NCBI GenBank assembly: GCA_029260825.1
Contig: JAJDCM010000082.1
Span: forward strand, 1-37,915
Source of the DNA: Planctomycetota bacterium
Lineage (GTDB): Bacteria > Planctomycetota > JACOTG01 > JAJDCM01
Direction of reading: 5' to 3'
DNA: 37,915 bases
Below, piece by piece: positions 15,774 through 23,975 of the stretch. A program made the translations under genes and the position numbers. The notes beneath the pieces are model-generated. The model saw nothing but the letters and a program-made list of their open reading frames with translations, did no database searches and was not told the DNA's origin. Positions within the stretch are counted from its first letter, which is position 1. Each line of letters begins with the position of its first letter.

Positions 15774-17048
15774 CTAGCGAGCGGACTCCGTTCCATGAAG
15801 CCCGCTCGATTGCACGATTCGATATCGTTTAGATCTCCCTCCTGATGCTCTTTTTCTTGTCCCTCTTTTTGGGCTTCTTTGGCTCCAGAGGTGTGGATTT
15901 GTTCCTGGGCAGGGCCGGACAGCCTGCCTTGCTTTTCGTGTTGAATCTTTAGCCTTCAAGGGTTCGTCCCGAGGGAGGCTCACGAACAACAGACAGAGGG
16001 TCGTTGTCAATGTCAGGGTTGTGGCAATCTTCAGGAAGGGTTTCACGATGTTCTCCTTTCGGCCAAGGATCCGGGCTATTCTCCTTGGCAGCAAGTTTCC
16101 TCGAATGAAGGATGAGGAAGGCAATGGGACGGGGGATGGGGCTCTTGTGAAGTTGAGTAGGGACTGGATGTAGGCTCGGTTCTTGTCTGTGATCTTGAGA
16201 GCGAGTTCGTCACAGAGAAGTTCTCTGTCGAGCTCGATCCATCGCACGATCCACCAGGTGGCTGGATGAAAAAAGAAGATCCCGCGAACGAGACTCTGAT
16301 AGGCCTGCCACAGATTGTCGTGACGGCGACAATGAAACGCCTCGTGCCGCAAGATGAGCTCAAGTTGCAATGGAGTCAGGTCAGCGAGGCCGTTTTCGGG
16401 CAGGAGGATCACAGGAGACGTGACCCCAACGAGGGTGGGGGATCTGATGGAGCGGCTGATCCCGATCTTGACGTGTTGGAGCCCGAGAGCTTCTTGCACC
16501 CGGACCCAGATCTTTGGAACTTCCGATCCAGCGGGGAGCCCGCTCGCTTCTTTTTTGAGTCGCCGAACGATGAAGAATCCAAGGATGAAGCCGACCCCGG
16601 TGAGGCCTGCTCCGAGAATCGAAAGCCAAGGGAGTAAGACGACCAACTCATCAAGTGTTCGCACCGCGAGTCGCATCGGCGCGGCTACCTGTTGTTCGGG
16701 TAGGATGGATGGGATGAGCGGGGGAGCCTTTTCAAAACCTCGACCCGTAGATCGAATTCCCTGGGACCAGGGTGGTGGGTTCTCGAGATGATGATTCTGC
16801 TTCTCGAGCAGCAAACAAAGAACGAGAACCGGAAGGGCGGACAAACCAACCAATGCTGTCCGACCAAGATTGCATCGAAACTGGAGCGATTGCTTCCGGA
16901 ACATGGTTCTGAGAAGAACAGCAAGAAGTCCGAGGATCGATCCTACCCAGAGGAAGTGAACGAGTGCCCAGCCGGATGTGATCCAGAGTTCACGGGACCG
17001 GGTAGTTTTTGAATCGTGGGACGTAGAAATGGGGTGGTGCGGGGTCAA
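15774..17048 (-). CDS. M56-family (BlaR1/MecR1-like) membrane metallopeptidase
   Basis: This 424-aa membrane protein has hydrophobic N-terminal segments (WALVHFLWVGSILGLLAVLL and TALVGLSALPVLVLCLLL), a third at WLSILGAGLTGVGFILGFF and a further one at TLTLTTTLCLLFVSL. Between these lies the zinc-peptidase part: SPTLVGVTSPVILLPE, then HEAFH in ILRHEAFHCRRHDNLW (the HExxH zinc site) and ELDRELLCDELAL supplying the third ligand. M56 proteins cleave a partner repressor or anchor in signalling, classically BlaI, but no BlaI gene is adjacent. The start is uncertain; TTG at 17048 is proposed because it follows the S4 gene stop and gives a normal lead into the first membrane segment. The last ~70 residues are basic, of odd composition, and may be affected by a frame error. 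Confidence 0.8.
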   Translation of the reverse strand: MTPHHPISTSHDSKTTRSRELWITSGWALVHFLWVGSILGLLAVLLRTMFRKQSLQFRCNLGRTALVGLSALPVLVLCLLLEKQNHHLENPPPWSQGIRSTGRGFEKAPPLIPSILPEQQVAAPMRLAVRTLDELVVLLPWLSILGAGLTGVGFILGFFIVRRLKKEASGLPAGSEVPKIWVRVQEALGLQHVKIGISRSIRSPTLVGVTSPVILLPENGLADLTPLQLELILRHEAFHCRRHDNLWQAYQSLVRGIFFFHPATWWIVRWIELDRELLCDELALKITDKNRAYIQSLLNFTRAPSPVPLPSSSFIRGNLLPRRIARILGRKENIVKPFLKIATTLTLTTTLCLLFVSLPRDEPLKAKDSTRKARQAVRPCPGTNPHLWSQRSPKRGTRKRASGGRSKRYRIVQSSGLHGTESAR

Positions 17049-17067
17049 TTCATGGGGGTAGATTTGC

Positions 17068-17268
17068 TTACGATTCCAGCTCAACCGGATGGGTTTCGCC
17101 GGCGAATTCGACTTGATCTCCCGGGTGCAGCTTTCTACCTCGCCTGGTTTCGACCGTTCCGTTGACCTTGACCTCTCCTCCCTGAATGAGGATCTTGGCA
17201 TGGCCCCCGGTCTGGGCAAGGCCCATCACTTTCAGATACTGGTCAAGCTTGATGACGGGGACTTCCAC
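17068..17268 (-). CDS. S4-domain RNA-binding protein (YbcJ-like)
   Basis: This 66-aa protein is essentially one S4 RNA-binding domain: IKLDQYLKVMGLAQTGGHAK, then ILIQGGEVKVNGTVETRRGRKLHPGD and a short beta end. It matches the small stand-alone YbcJ/RlbA-type proteins linked to rRNA or tRNA binding. It starts at GTG with AAGGAG six bases upstream, and the M56 gene probably follows 20 bases after its stop in the same transcript. Confidence 0.9.
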   Translation of the reverse strand: MEVPVIKLDQYLKVMGLAQTGGHAKILIQGGEVKVNGTVETRRGRKLHPGDQVEFAGETHPVELES

Positions 17269-17388
17269 GGGTTTCTCCTTGGCTGATTTGGCGATCTGGA
17301 CGGGAAACGAGAATCAAGGTTTAGCACGGGAGGCCGGCTGTGGCGATGTTTTGCCCTGTTTCCTGAGGTCGTCTATTCGCCTTCCCGG

Positions 17389-17394
17389 TACAAT
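17389..17394 (+). promoter_or_regulatory. -10 element directly before the sigma gene (possible leaderless start)
   Basis: TACAAT lies six bases before the ATG at 17401, and no Shine-Dalgarno is visible. A -10 at this distance predicts transcription starting at the ATG. No good -35 was found. Confidence 0.4.
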
Positions 17395-17400
17395 ACGGCT

Positions 17401-17955
17401 ATGAGTGAAGTGACTCGGATCCTCGCTGGATCGGACGATGACGGCCTCCTGCTCGATCGTCTGTTGCCAGTTGTCTACGCGGAGTTGCGTCGGCTAGCCT
17501 CGACCCTCCTCGAGAAGGAAAGAGGGCAAAAGACACTTCAGCCGACGGCTCTTGTTCACGAGGCGTACCTACGTCTCATCGGTGAGGAACCGCTGAACTT
17601 CGAGACTCGAGCTCATTTTTTTGGAGCCGCGGCCCAGTCCATGCGCCGGATCCTTGTTGATCTGGCCCGAAAAAGAGCACGCCTGAAGAATGGCGGTGGG
17701 CGGGAGCAATACACCCTTCACGAGGAAGATGCGATCGTTCCGTCTTGCTCCGATGACTTCCTGCTTTTCAATGAGGCTCTCGAAGACCTGGGTGAGGAGG
17801 ACGAAATGAAGGCCAAGCTTGTCCAGCTCCGCTATTTTTCGGGCCTCAGTGTTGAGGAGGCGGGTAAGGCTCTTGGGCTTTCTCGGGCAACGGCCCATCG
17901 TCACTGGGTCTACTCTCGGGCGTGGCTCTACGACAGAATGCATTCGAGCTCATGA
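17401..17955 (+). CDS. ECF sigma factor, Planctomycete/Acidobacteria type (TIGR02999-like)
   Basis: This 184-aa RNA polymerase sigma factor has region 2 as LLPVVYAELRRLASTLL...TLQPTALVHEAYLRLI and region 4 as LVQLRYFSGLSVEEAGKALGLSRATAHRHWVYSRAWL. The PTALVHEAYLRL and RAHFFGAAAQSMRRILVD blocks are hallmarks of the sigma group that commonly lies next to TPR-containing Ser/Thr kinases in these phyla. No anti-sigma gene is adjacent; control by the downstream kinase (phosphorylation) is the accepted idea for such pairs but is inference here. The ATG lacks a ribosome site and may be leaderless. Confidence 0.93.
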   Translation: MSEVTRILAGSDDDGLLLDRLLPVVYAELRRLASTLLEKERGQKTLQPTALVHEAYLRLIGEEPLNFETRAHFFGAAAQSMRRILVDLARKRARLKNGGGREQYTLHEEDAIVPSCSDDFLLFNEALEDLGEEDEMKAKLVQLRYFSGLSVEEAGKALGLSRATAHRHWVYSRAWLYDRMHSSS

Positions 17956-18094
17956 ACCATCCGGATCCCAATTGTCATTTTTTTCACGACCGTGAGACAA
18001 ATCCTGATCCAACGTCGCATGTCTCCTTGGCAGAGGGTTGACGACCAGTGGAGTGACATTTCTCGAACCGAGCGGGTTAGCAAGGAGCGATTGA

Positions 18095-20668
18095 GTGATC
18101 AAGAACACATGCACGCGGGTCGAAGAAGTTTTTGGCCGGGCTCTCGATTTCACCGAAGCAAGTTCTCGCGACCGATATCTTGGTGAGGCCTGCGGTAAGA
18201 ACCAGAAGCTCCGGAATCGGGTAGAGAAACTCCTCTTGGCGCACTCGGATGCCGCAGGTTTTCTGGATGAGTCTCAATTCTCATCCGGAGAGGACTCCTC
18301 AGTCCTGGAAGAGCCGGGAACCCAGCTTGGACCCTACGTGATCGAAGAGCTCATGGGGGAGGGTGGGTTCGGCTCCGTCTATCGGGCTCACCAGACTCTT
18401 CCAGTACGGCGGGAAGTGGCTCTGAAGATCATCAAACTCGGGATGGATACCCGGTCCGTGATCGCTCGTTTCGAGGCGGAGAGGCAAGCCCTTGCGATGA
18501 TGGACCATCCGGGAATTGCCAGGGTCCTGGATGCGGGAGCGACGGCGAGTGGTCGACCGTACTTTGTCATGGAGCTGGTCGATGGAGTTCCCATCACCGA
18601 TTATTGTGACCGAAATCAACTCGGGTTGAGAGAACGTTTGGAGCTCTTTTCCGCCGTCTGTCGTGGAGTCGAGCATGCCCATCAGAAAGGAATCATTCAC
18701 CGGGACCTGAAGCCTTCAAATGTTCTGGTGACTCGGAACGATGGGAAGGCGGCTCCCAAGATCATTGACTTCGGAATCGCCAAAGCGACCCGGTCTCGCC
18801 TCACCGAGAAGACTCTTCTCACCGGTTCTCATGTCTTGATGGGGACCCCCGACTACATGAGTCCGGAGCAGCTGGCCTGCTCGGGGATCGATGTCGATAC
18901 TCGAAGTGACGTCTATTCTCTCGGGATACTTCTCTACGAGCTTCTGACCGGGGTGACTCCGTTCGGTGGAAAGGGCGGTTCCAAGCTCGCCATCGAGGAG
19001 AGGAAGCGTCGTGTCCAGGTTGAAGAACCGACGAAGCCATCGGTCGTCTGGATGAGAACGGATCAAGTGTGTGTCGAGGAGGCAAGGAATCGCCGAGGGA
19101 AACCACTCGAACTTTCCCGGGAAATTCGAGGAGATCTCGATTGGGTCGTCCTGAAGGCTCTGGATAAAGATCGCAACCGGCGCTATGAGACGGCGAGTTT
19201 TCTTGCTCTGGACCTTGAGCGGTATCTTGCTCACGAGCCAGTGCTGGCCACTCCTCCGAGTCGTCTCTATCTCTGCCGGAAGTTCGTTCGTCGCCATCGA
19301 GTCGGAGTCATTGCCGGAGTGGTCATGGCAGTGGGGCTCTTTGCCGGTCTGACCCTCTCTCTTCTGGGTTTTATCGGCATGAAACGATCGCAGGAAGAGG
19401 CGACCAGACAGGCCCAGTTTGCAAGGATCGCCGAGGAAGGTGAGCGGTCCGAAAAGGCAAAGGCACAATTGGCGCGTGATGAGGCGGAGCGATTGCGGGC
19501 CCTCGCAGAGGAGAATGCTCGCCGGGCGCAAGACCAGAAACGGCTGGCCGAGGTCAATCTGAAGAGAGCACAAGAGCTGCAGGAAATGGCGCAAGCCCAT
19601 GCACGAACTGCCAAGGAGCAGAGTCTTCTCGCCGAGATGAACGCCAAGAGGGCGTCAGATGCACAGAACCAGGCCGATGCTCTCCGGAGACTGGCAGAAA
19701 AGGAATCGGCGAAGTCGGAGGCTATCACGGCTTTTCTCACGGAGATGCTGGCATCACAAGACCCGAAGCTTCCCAAGAAGGAAATCTCAGTGAGCAACGT
19801 TCTTGATGAAGCTGCCAGGCGTTTGTCCGGGAGTGGAATCGACAGCGAGCCTCTGGTCGAGGCCGGTGTTCGTGAGGCCATCGGAAAAACTTATCAGTCC
19901 ATTGGCCGGGTCGACGAGGCAGAAGCCCACATGCGTTCTTCGTTGAATCTTCGCCGAGAGACTCTTGGAAAATCGCATCCGGAAACTCTCCTTGCCATGA
20001 TCGGGTTGGGACGAATCCTTCTGCAAAAAGGAAACCTCGAAGAGGCCAGGGGCGTGGCTGAAGAGGCCCTCGAACTCCAGCTGAAACTGATGGGGCCCGA
20101 GCATCAGGACGTCGCCACTTCCGCGGTTCTCGTGGGGCAGATCGCCATCCAGATGGGCGACCTTCAAAAGGGAGAAGTGCTCGTGACGCGAGGTTACTTG
20201 CTTCAACTTCAATTGCTGGGAGAGGAGCATCCGAAGACCCTGCAGTCGCTGGTCCAGCTCGCTCAGATTTCCCGGATGAAAGGAGACTTTGCCAGGTCTC
20301 TGGAGCTTGCGCAGCAATCATTGGCTTTGGCGCGGAAAGTCCATGGTGACGAACATCAAAGTACCATCACCGCACTTCACAGTTTGGCCACAGTTCTCAT
20401 GGCCATGGGTGAGGTCGAGCAAGCAGGAGCCCTCTGCCGGGAGGCCTATGAGATGTCGTCTCGCCTTCTTGGCAGAGAGCATCCACGAACTGCCGTCTCG
20501 TTGCAGATGCTCGGAGAGGTGAGCGCCAAGGCCGGTCGATACAAAGAGGCGGAGCAGCTGTACCGGGAAGCCTTGAAGGCAATGGAGCGAGTCCTGGGTC
20601 CGGACCATCCCCAGTCGACAAAAGTCTCGAAGGAGCTTGCGAAGGTTCTCACGGAGCTGGGGCGGTGA
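18095..20668 (+). CDS. Membrane Ser/Thr protein kinase with coiled coil and TPR repeats
   Basis: This 857-aa Hanks-type kinase has an N-terminal RVEEVFGRALDF region common to sigma-linked kinases, then the kinase domain from about residue 80: GEGGFGSVY (88-96), the VALKII lysine, HRDLKPSNVLV, IDFGIAKA (DFG) and GTPDYMSPEQL. A transmembrane segment lies near residues 403-428. After it come ~130 residues of Ala/Glu/Arg-rich coiled coil and then about seven TPR units with the LG-x-x-HP-x-T signature. The kinase is cytoplasmic and the coiled coil/TPR part extracytoplasmic. GTG at 18095 is supported by AAGGAG seven bases upstream. It follows the sigma gene after 139 bases. The usual C-terminal helix appears in another frame just beyond the stop. 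Confidence 0.95.
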   Translation: MIKNTCTRVEEVFGRALDFTEASSRDRYLGEACGKNQKLRNRVEKLLLAHSDAAGFLDESQFSSGEDSSVLEEPGTQLGPYVIEELMGEGGFGSVYRAHQTLPVRREVALKIIKLGMDTRSVIARFEAERQALAMMDHPGIARVLDAGATASGRPYFVMELVDGVPITDYCDRNQLGLRERLELFSAVCRGVEHAHQKGIIHRDLKPSNVLVTRNDGKAAPKIIDFGIAKATRSRLTEKTLLTGSHVLMGTPDYMSPEQLACSGIDVDTRSDVYSLGILLYELLTGVTPFGGKGGSKLAIEERKRRVQVEEPTKPSVVWMRTDQVCVEEARNRRGKPLELSREIRGDLDWVVLKALDKDRNRRYETASFLALDLERYLAHEPVLATPPSRLYLCRKFVRRHRVGVIAGVVMAVGLFAGLTLSLLGFIGMKRSQEEATRQAQFARIAEEGERSEKAKAQLARDEAERLRALAEENARRAQDQKRLAEVNLKRAQELQEMAQAHARTAKEQSLLAEMNAKRASDAQNQADALRRLAEKESAKSEAITAFLTEMLASQDPKLPKKEISVSNVLDEAARRLSGSGIDSEPLVEAGVREAIGKTYQSIGRVDEAEAHMRSSLNLRRETLGKSHPETLLAMIGLGRILLQKGNLEEARGVAEEALELQLKLMGPEHQDVATSAVLVGQIAIQMGDLQKGEVLVTRGYLLQLQLLGEEHPKTLQSLVQLAQISRMKGDFARSLELAQQSLALARKVHGDEHQSTITALHSLATVLMAMGEVEQAGALCREAYEMSSRLLGREHPRTAVSLQMLGEVSAKAGRYKEAEQLYREALKAMERVLGPDHPQSTKVSKELAKVLTELGR

Positions 20669-20751
20669 AATGGCTCGCTGAATTTTATGAGGCCACGGGA
20701 GATCCGGCTGAAGCGGCGAATATTCGCCGGCTGGGCAAGAAAAGAAAGTAA
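20665..20751 (+). pseudogene. Displaced C-terminal piece of the TPR kinase
   Basis: Overlapping the kinase stop (GGTGA), a different frame is open to TAA at 20749-20751 and encodes KWLAEFYEATGDPAEAANI and a short basic end. The L-x-x-x-YEA-x-G-x-x-x-x-AA pattern is the usual last helix of sigma-linked TPR kinases. It is either the true C-terminus cut off by a frameshift or sequencing error, or the remnant of a deleted TPR. Confidence 0.6.
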
Positions 20752-20765
20752 GTACGTCTATTGAC

Positions 20766-21263
20766 CTACGGTGGAGGGGGTAACTTTCTTTCGTCTGAAG
20801 GTTCGATGATCTCGATGTCGACCTCCTTCATGTTTGCGGAGTCGGGCGGTGCCATGGGGGCGGAAGGTGCACCGAAGTCCATCCGGAAGTGGACCTTTTC
20901 ACTTTTTGCCGCCCGGGAAACGGCATGTCTCATGGCTTTCTTCAGGATCGCCCGGGTCACGGGAATCAGACAGAGAAACCCGAAGACGTCGGTCAGAACT
21001 CCCGGAGTGATGAGCAGGGCACCAGCAACCAGGATCATCAGGCCGTCCATGAGAGTGGACGTGGGAAGCTCTCCTCCTGCCGTTTGCTGTTGTAGCTGAC
21101 GCAGGACCTCCATCCCCTGAATGCGAGCCAGGCTGGCTCCGACCACTCCGGTGAAAAAGATGAGGCCCAAAGTAGGAAAGAGACCGATTTGATTGCCGAT
21201 CGTGATGAGCAGGTAGAGCTCGATCGCGGGGACGGCTACGAAGAGAACGAGAAGAAGACCCAT
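20766..21263 (-). CDS. fxsA: FxsA-family membrane protein
   Basis: This 165-aa inner-membrane protein has the FxsA opening LLVLFVAVPAIELYLLITIG, the GVVGASLARIQG link and the GLMILVAGALLITPGVLTD block, which together define the family. The soluble C-terminal tail is variable in these proteins and here ends in a Pro stretch. E. coli FxsA affects phage T7 exclusion by F plasmids, but the general role is unknown. It begins 37 bases after the recQ stop, in the same direction, so it may be co-transcribed; TAGGA lies very close to the ATG. Confidence 0.9.
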   Translation of the reverse strand: MGLLLVLFVAVPAIELYLLITIGNQIGLFPTLGLIFFTGVVGASLARIQGMEVLRQLQQQTAGGELPTSTLMDGLMILVAGALLITPGVLTDVFGFLCLIPVTRAILKKAMRHAVSRAAKSEKVHFRMDFGAPSAPMAPPDSANMKEVDIEIIEPSDERKLPPPP

Positions 21264-21300
21264 GTTCCTATTATGTCATGCAATGACGCGGCGGGAAGGC

Positions 21301-23829
21301 TTAGTTCTTCCTACCGACATCCCTACTGATTTCTGCCAGGAACGCGGTCCCGAATTTCTCGAAGGTGACCGGTCCAACCCCGTGAGCAGCGAGGAAGTCT
21401 TTTTCATTCAGGGGTTTCCGACGAGCAAGGTCCTTCAGGCTTTTGTTTGAAAACACCATGTACGCAGGGACACCAAGTTTCTGCGCGACGCCGAACCGAA
21501 GCTGTCGAAGCCGATCGAAAAGCTCTTCGTCGTAGGGTTCTTCTTCCTCGACCGCCCTGGAGCTGGAGCTGGAGCTGGAGGTGGTGGAAGGGGATGCCGC
21601 CGGGTATTTTTGACCCCGGCGTGAAAACGGGGGAAGTGGGAGCGGAAGGTCGGTCTCTTCCATGATGACTTTCCAGCCTTTTTCCGTGAGATGAAGGACC
21701 GGGTAGCGGTCTCCTTCTTGTCGGATGCACCCCGCCATTTCGAGCTGATCGAGGATCTCCCGCAGGACCGTTTGCTTCATGTCCTTGAGGATGCCAAAGG
21801 TGCTCAGGCGATCCAGGCCCAGGCTCTGAACCGGAGCAGCCGACGAGCCCACCAGCATCTGGATGAGTCGTTGGCGGCCGCATCGCCCCTTGGCCCGGCC
21901 AACCCCGGAGAGGATCATGCGAACGACCGTACTTTCTTCTTCGTCCAGAGGGCGGGAGTCGGCAAGAGGTAGGCTCGGGCCGTCACCGAGGCACAGATCG
22001 CAAATGCCGCAATTTGGCCCGGGAAGGGGAGCACCAAAGTGGGCGAGGATCTGGTTTCGCCGGCATTGGTTCGATCTTCCGAACGAGAGCATCTGGATCA
22101 ATCGGTCTTCTTCTCGGAGCCGTTTTTGCTTCAGGGCGGCGAAGTCGACTCCCAGATCTTGCAGTGTCTGTTTTTTCGAGGGGAGGCGTATGGCGCGACC
22201 TCGGAAGGGCGGGGTGTATTGGATCAAGTCTTCCTCTTGTAGGTGAGCGAGTCCTCTCCGGATTGCCTCGTCGGAAAGAGACAGCTCTCTTGCCCAGCGA
22301 CTGACGCTGAGGCGAGCGGTTTCACCATCGGTCGTTTGAAAGACGTGGTGGAGTGCATTCCAGATCGAGTGTTTGATTCGGGCCGATTCCGGAAAGGGAT
22401 TCTTCTGCCACCGGTCAGGTTCGCGCTGTCCGACTTCCGCCAGGTTTTCCCGTCGGTTGAGGCGCTCGAGGCCTCCGGCTCGTTCCAAGATGATGATGGA
22501 CGAGCGAAAAGCCATCGGATTGATGCGCTCGGAGAAGATCTCCATGCGGTTGAATGTCTTCTCCAGTTCGACCAGGCTCTTGAAAATGGGGTTAACGCCC
22601 TGCATCCACAGGAAATCGTAAACAGCGTTCAAAATGGCCGGACTCGGGTTGGCTCCCTCGATGAAGAATTGCTGGAGCATGCGATCACTGTCGGCGAGGA
22701 GCAGACGGCAGTGGGCAGGTTTTCCGTCTCTTCCGGCTCGACCCACTTCCTGATAGTAGGACTCGAGGCTTCCGGGTATGTCGTAATGGACAACGAATCG
22801 GATCTGGGACTTGTCCACTCCCATGCCAAAAGCGTTGGTGGCCGCCACCCAGGGGAGGCGGTTTGTCATGAAATCTTCCTGGGCCGAGCGACGTTCGTCG
22901 TCGGGAAGGCCGGCATGGTAGGCCCGGCACAGCACATCCGGGGCCGCATCTCCGAGTTTCCAGCTTTTCTCCGACAGAAGAACGGCGATTTCTTCCGCGT
23001 GCTTTCGGGTCGCGGTGTAGATGATGCCCGATGGGACCTCATCGGTTTGGCGCTGATCGATCAGAACTTTGAGGAACTTTGTCAGCTTTGCTTGCTTGTC
23101 GGCACCCCCTCTTGCTTTTTCAACCGAGTAGTGGAGGTTGGGACGATCGAACCCGACAATGACCCGTTCCGGGTCTTCCATGACGAGTTCGCGAGCGATG
23201 TCGTCTTGAACTTCCGGGGTTGCGGTTGCGGTGAGCGCAATGACCGGAACTCCCCCGAGAAGTTCTCTTACCTGGGAGAGACGGCGATAGTCCGGCCGAA
23301 AATCATGTCCCCACTGGGAGATGCAATGGGATTCATCGACTGCGAGAAGGGAGACGTGGATTTCGGATAGAGCTCTGCGAAAGGCGCCGCTTCGAAACCG
23401 CTCGGGGGCGACATAAACCAATTTGTAGGAGCCCCGTCGCAACTGCTCGAGTCGAGCCCACTGCTCATCGGTGGAGAGTGAACTATTGATCTGGGTCACG
23501 GCAACGTTCTTTGCGAGGAGGGCATCCACTTGATCCTTCATCAAAGCGATGAGAGGAGAAACGACAAGGGTGACGCCGGAATGCACGAGCGCAGGAATCT
23601 GGTAGCAGAGGGATTTTCCGCTTCCGGTCGGCATGATGACGACGCAGTCTTTCCCGGCGGCTACGGCCTCAATAGCTTGCTGTTGCCCGGCCCGAAAGGA
23701 ATCAAATCCGAATGTGTTCTTGCAGACTTCCCTTGCCCGGTCGATGAAACTCGCCGCAGAAGTTGTTTCGTCGGGTGTGGATGGATGGGGGGGAGCTTCC
23801 AGCTCATCCCCCGGATTTGGTGGTGTCAT
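21301..23829 (-). CDS. recQ: ATP-dependent DNA helicase RecQ
   Basis: This 842-aa 3'-5' helicase acts in recombination and repair. The helicase core shows FRAGQQQAIEAV, Walker A MPTGSGKS, the motif II DESH (rather than the usual DEAH) in VDESHCISQWGHDFRPDY, TATATPEV, FGMGVDKSQIRFVVHYD and QEVGRAGRDGKPA. A zinc-binding C-x16-C-x2-C-x2-C follows near QCRRNQILAHF. Then come the RQC winged helix and, after a Ser-rich linker, an HRDC domain (FDRLRQLR..VAQKLGVPAYMVFSNKSL). It is longer than E. coli RecQ because of inserts between core and zinc site and in the linker. ATG 23829 is preferred over an upstream GTG because GGGAGG lies seven bases before it and the promoter -10 overlaps the GTG. Confidence 0.95.
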   Translation of the reverse strand: MTPPNPGDELEAPPHPSTPDETTSAASFIDRAREVCKNTFGFDSFRAGQQQAIEAVAAGKDCVVIMPTGSGKSLCYQIPALVHSGVTLVVSPLIALMKDQVDALLAKNVAVTQINSSLSTDEQWARLEQLRRGSYKLVYVAPERFRSGAFRRALSEIHVSLLAVDESHCISQWGHDFRPDYRRLSQVRELLGGVPVIALTATATPEVQDDIARELVMEDPERVIVGFDRPNLHYSVEKARGGADKQAKLTKFLKVLIDQRQTDEVPSGIIYTATRKHAEEIAVLLSEKSWKLGDAAPDVLCRAYHAGLPDDERRSAQEDFMTNRLPWVAATNAFGMGVDKSQIRFVVHYDIPGSLESYYQEVGRAGRDGKPAHCRLLLADSDRMLQQFFIEGANPSPAILNAVYDFLWMQGVNPIFKSLVELEKTFNRMEIFSERINPMAFRSSIIILERAGGLERLNRRENLAEVGQREPDRWQKNPFPESARIKHSIWNALHHVFQTTDGETARLSVSRWARELSLSDEAIRRGLAHLQEEDLIQYTPPFRGRAIRLPSKKQTLQDLGVDFAALKQKRLREEDRLIQMLSFGRSNQCRRNQILAHFGAPLPGPNCGICDLCLGDGPSLPLADSRPLDEEESTVVRMILSGVGRAKGRCGRQRLIQMLVGSSAAPVQSLGLDRLSTFGILKDMKQTVLREILDQLEMAGCIRQEGDRYPVLHLTEKGWKVIMEETDLPLPLPPFSRRGQKYPAASPSTTSSSSSSSRAVEEEEPYDEELFDRLRQLRFGVAQKLGVPAYMVFSNKSLKDLARRKPLNEKDFLAAHGVGPVTFEKFGTAFLAEISRDVGRKN
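21557..21580. repeat. Hexanucleotide repeat in the recQ linker
   Basis: CTGGAG is repeated four times in phase with the codons, giving a run of serines in the linker between the RQC and HRDC domains. Copy-number change would only lengthen or shorten the linker. Confidence 0.85.
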
Positions 23830-23860
23830 TCGATTTCCCTCCCGCGTTTGCGTGGCCACC

Positions 23861-23890
23861 ACTATGTCGAAGGTTGGCCCTTCAAGTCAA
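23861..23890 (-). promoter_or_regulatory. recQ promoter
   Basis: On the minus strand TTGACT (23885-23890, 5/6) and CATAGT (23861-23866, 4/6) are separated by 18 bases. The start would fall near 23855, about 25 bases upstream of the ATG at 23829. Confidence 0.5.
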
Positions 23891-23975
23891 TGATATCGTC
23901 GTTGCCGGGGGAGGGGTGGTTACAGGGAATTCTCCCGGGCCTGGAAAATGCCCATCGCTGGCCCCGGAGACCCGC

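Noticed and set aside
15774..15960. Possible frameshift at the C-terminus of the M56 peptidase
   Set aside because: An alternate frame gives a lysine-rich tail ending at TAA near 15829, but two alternate frames look about equally plausible and the family's tail is variable, so there is no firm basis.
22243..23370. 375-codon open frame antisense to recQ
   Set aside because: Lies wholly opposite a clear RecQ gene and has no family features; long antisense frames are common here because of codon bias.
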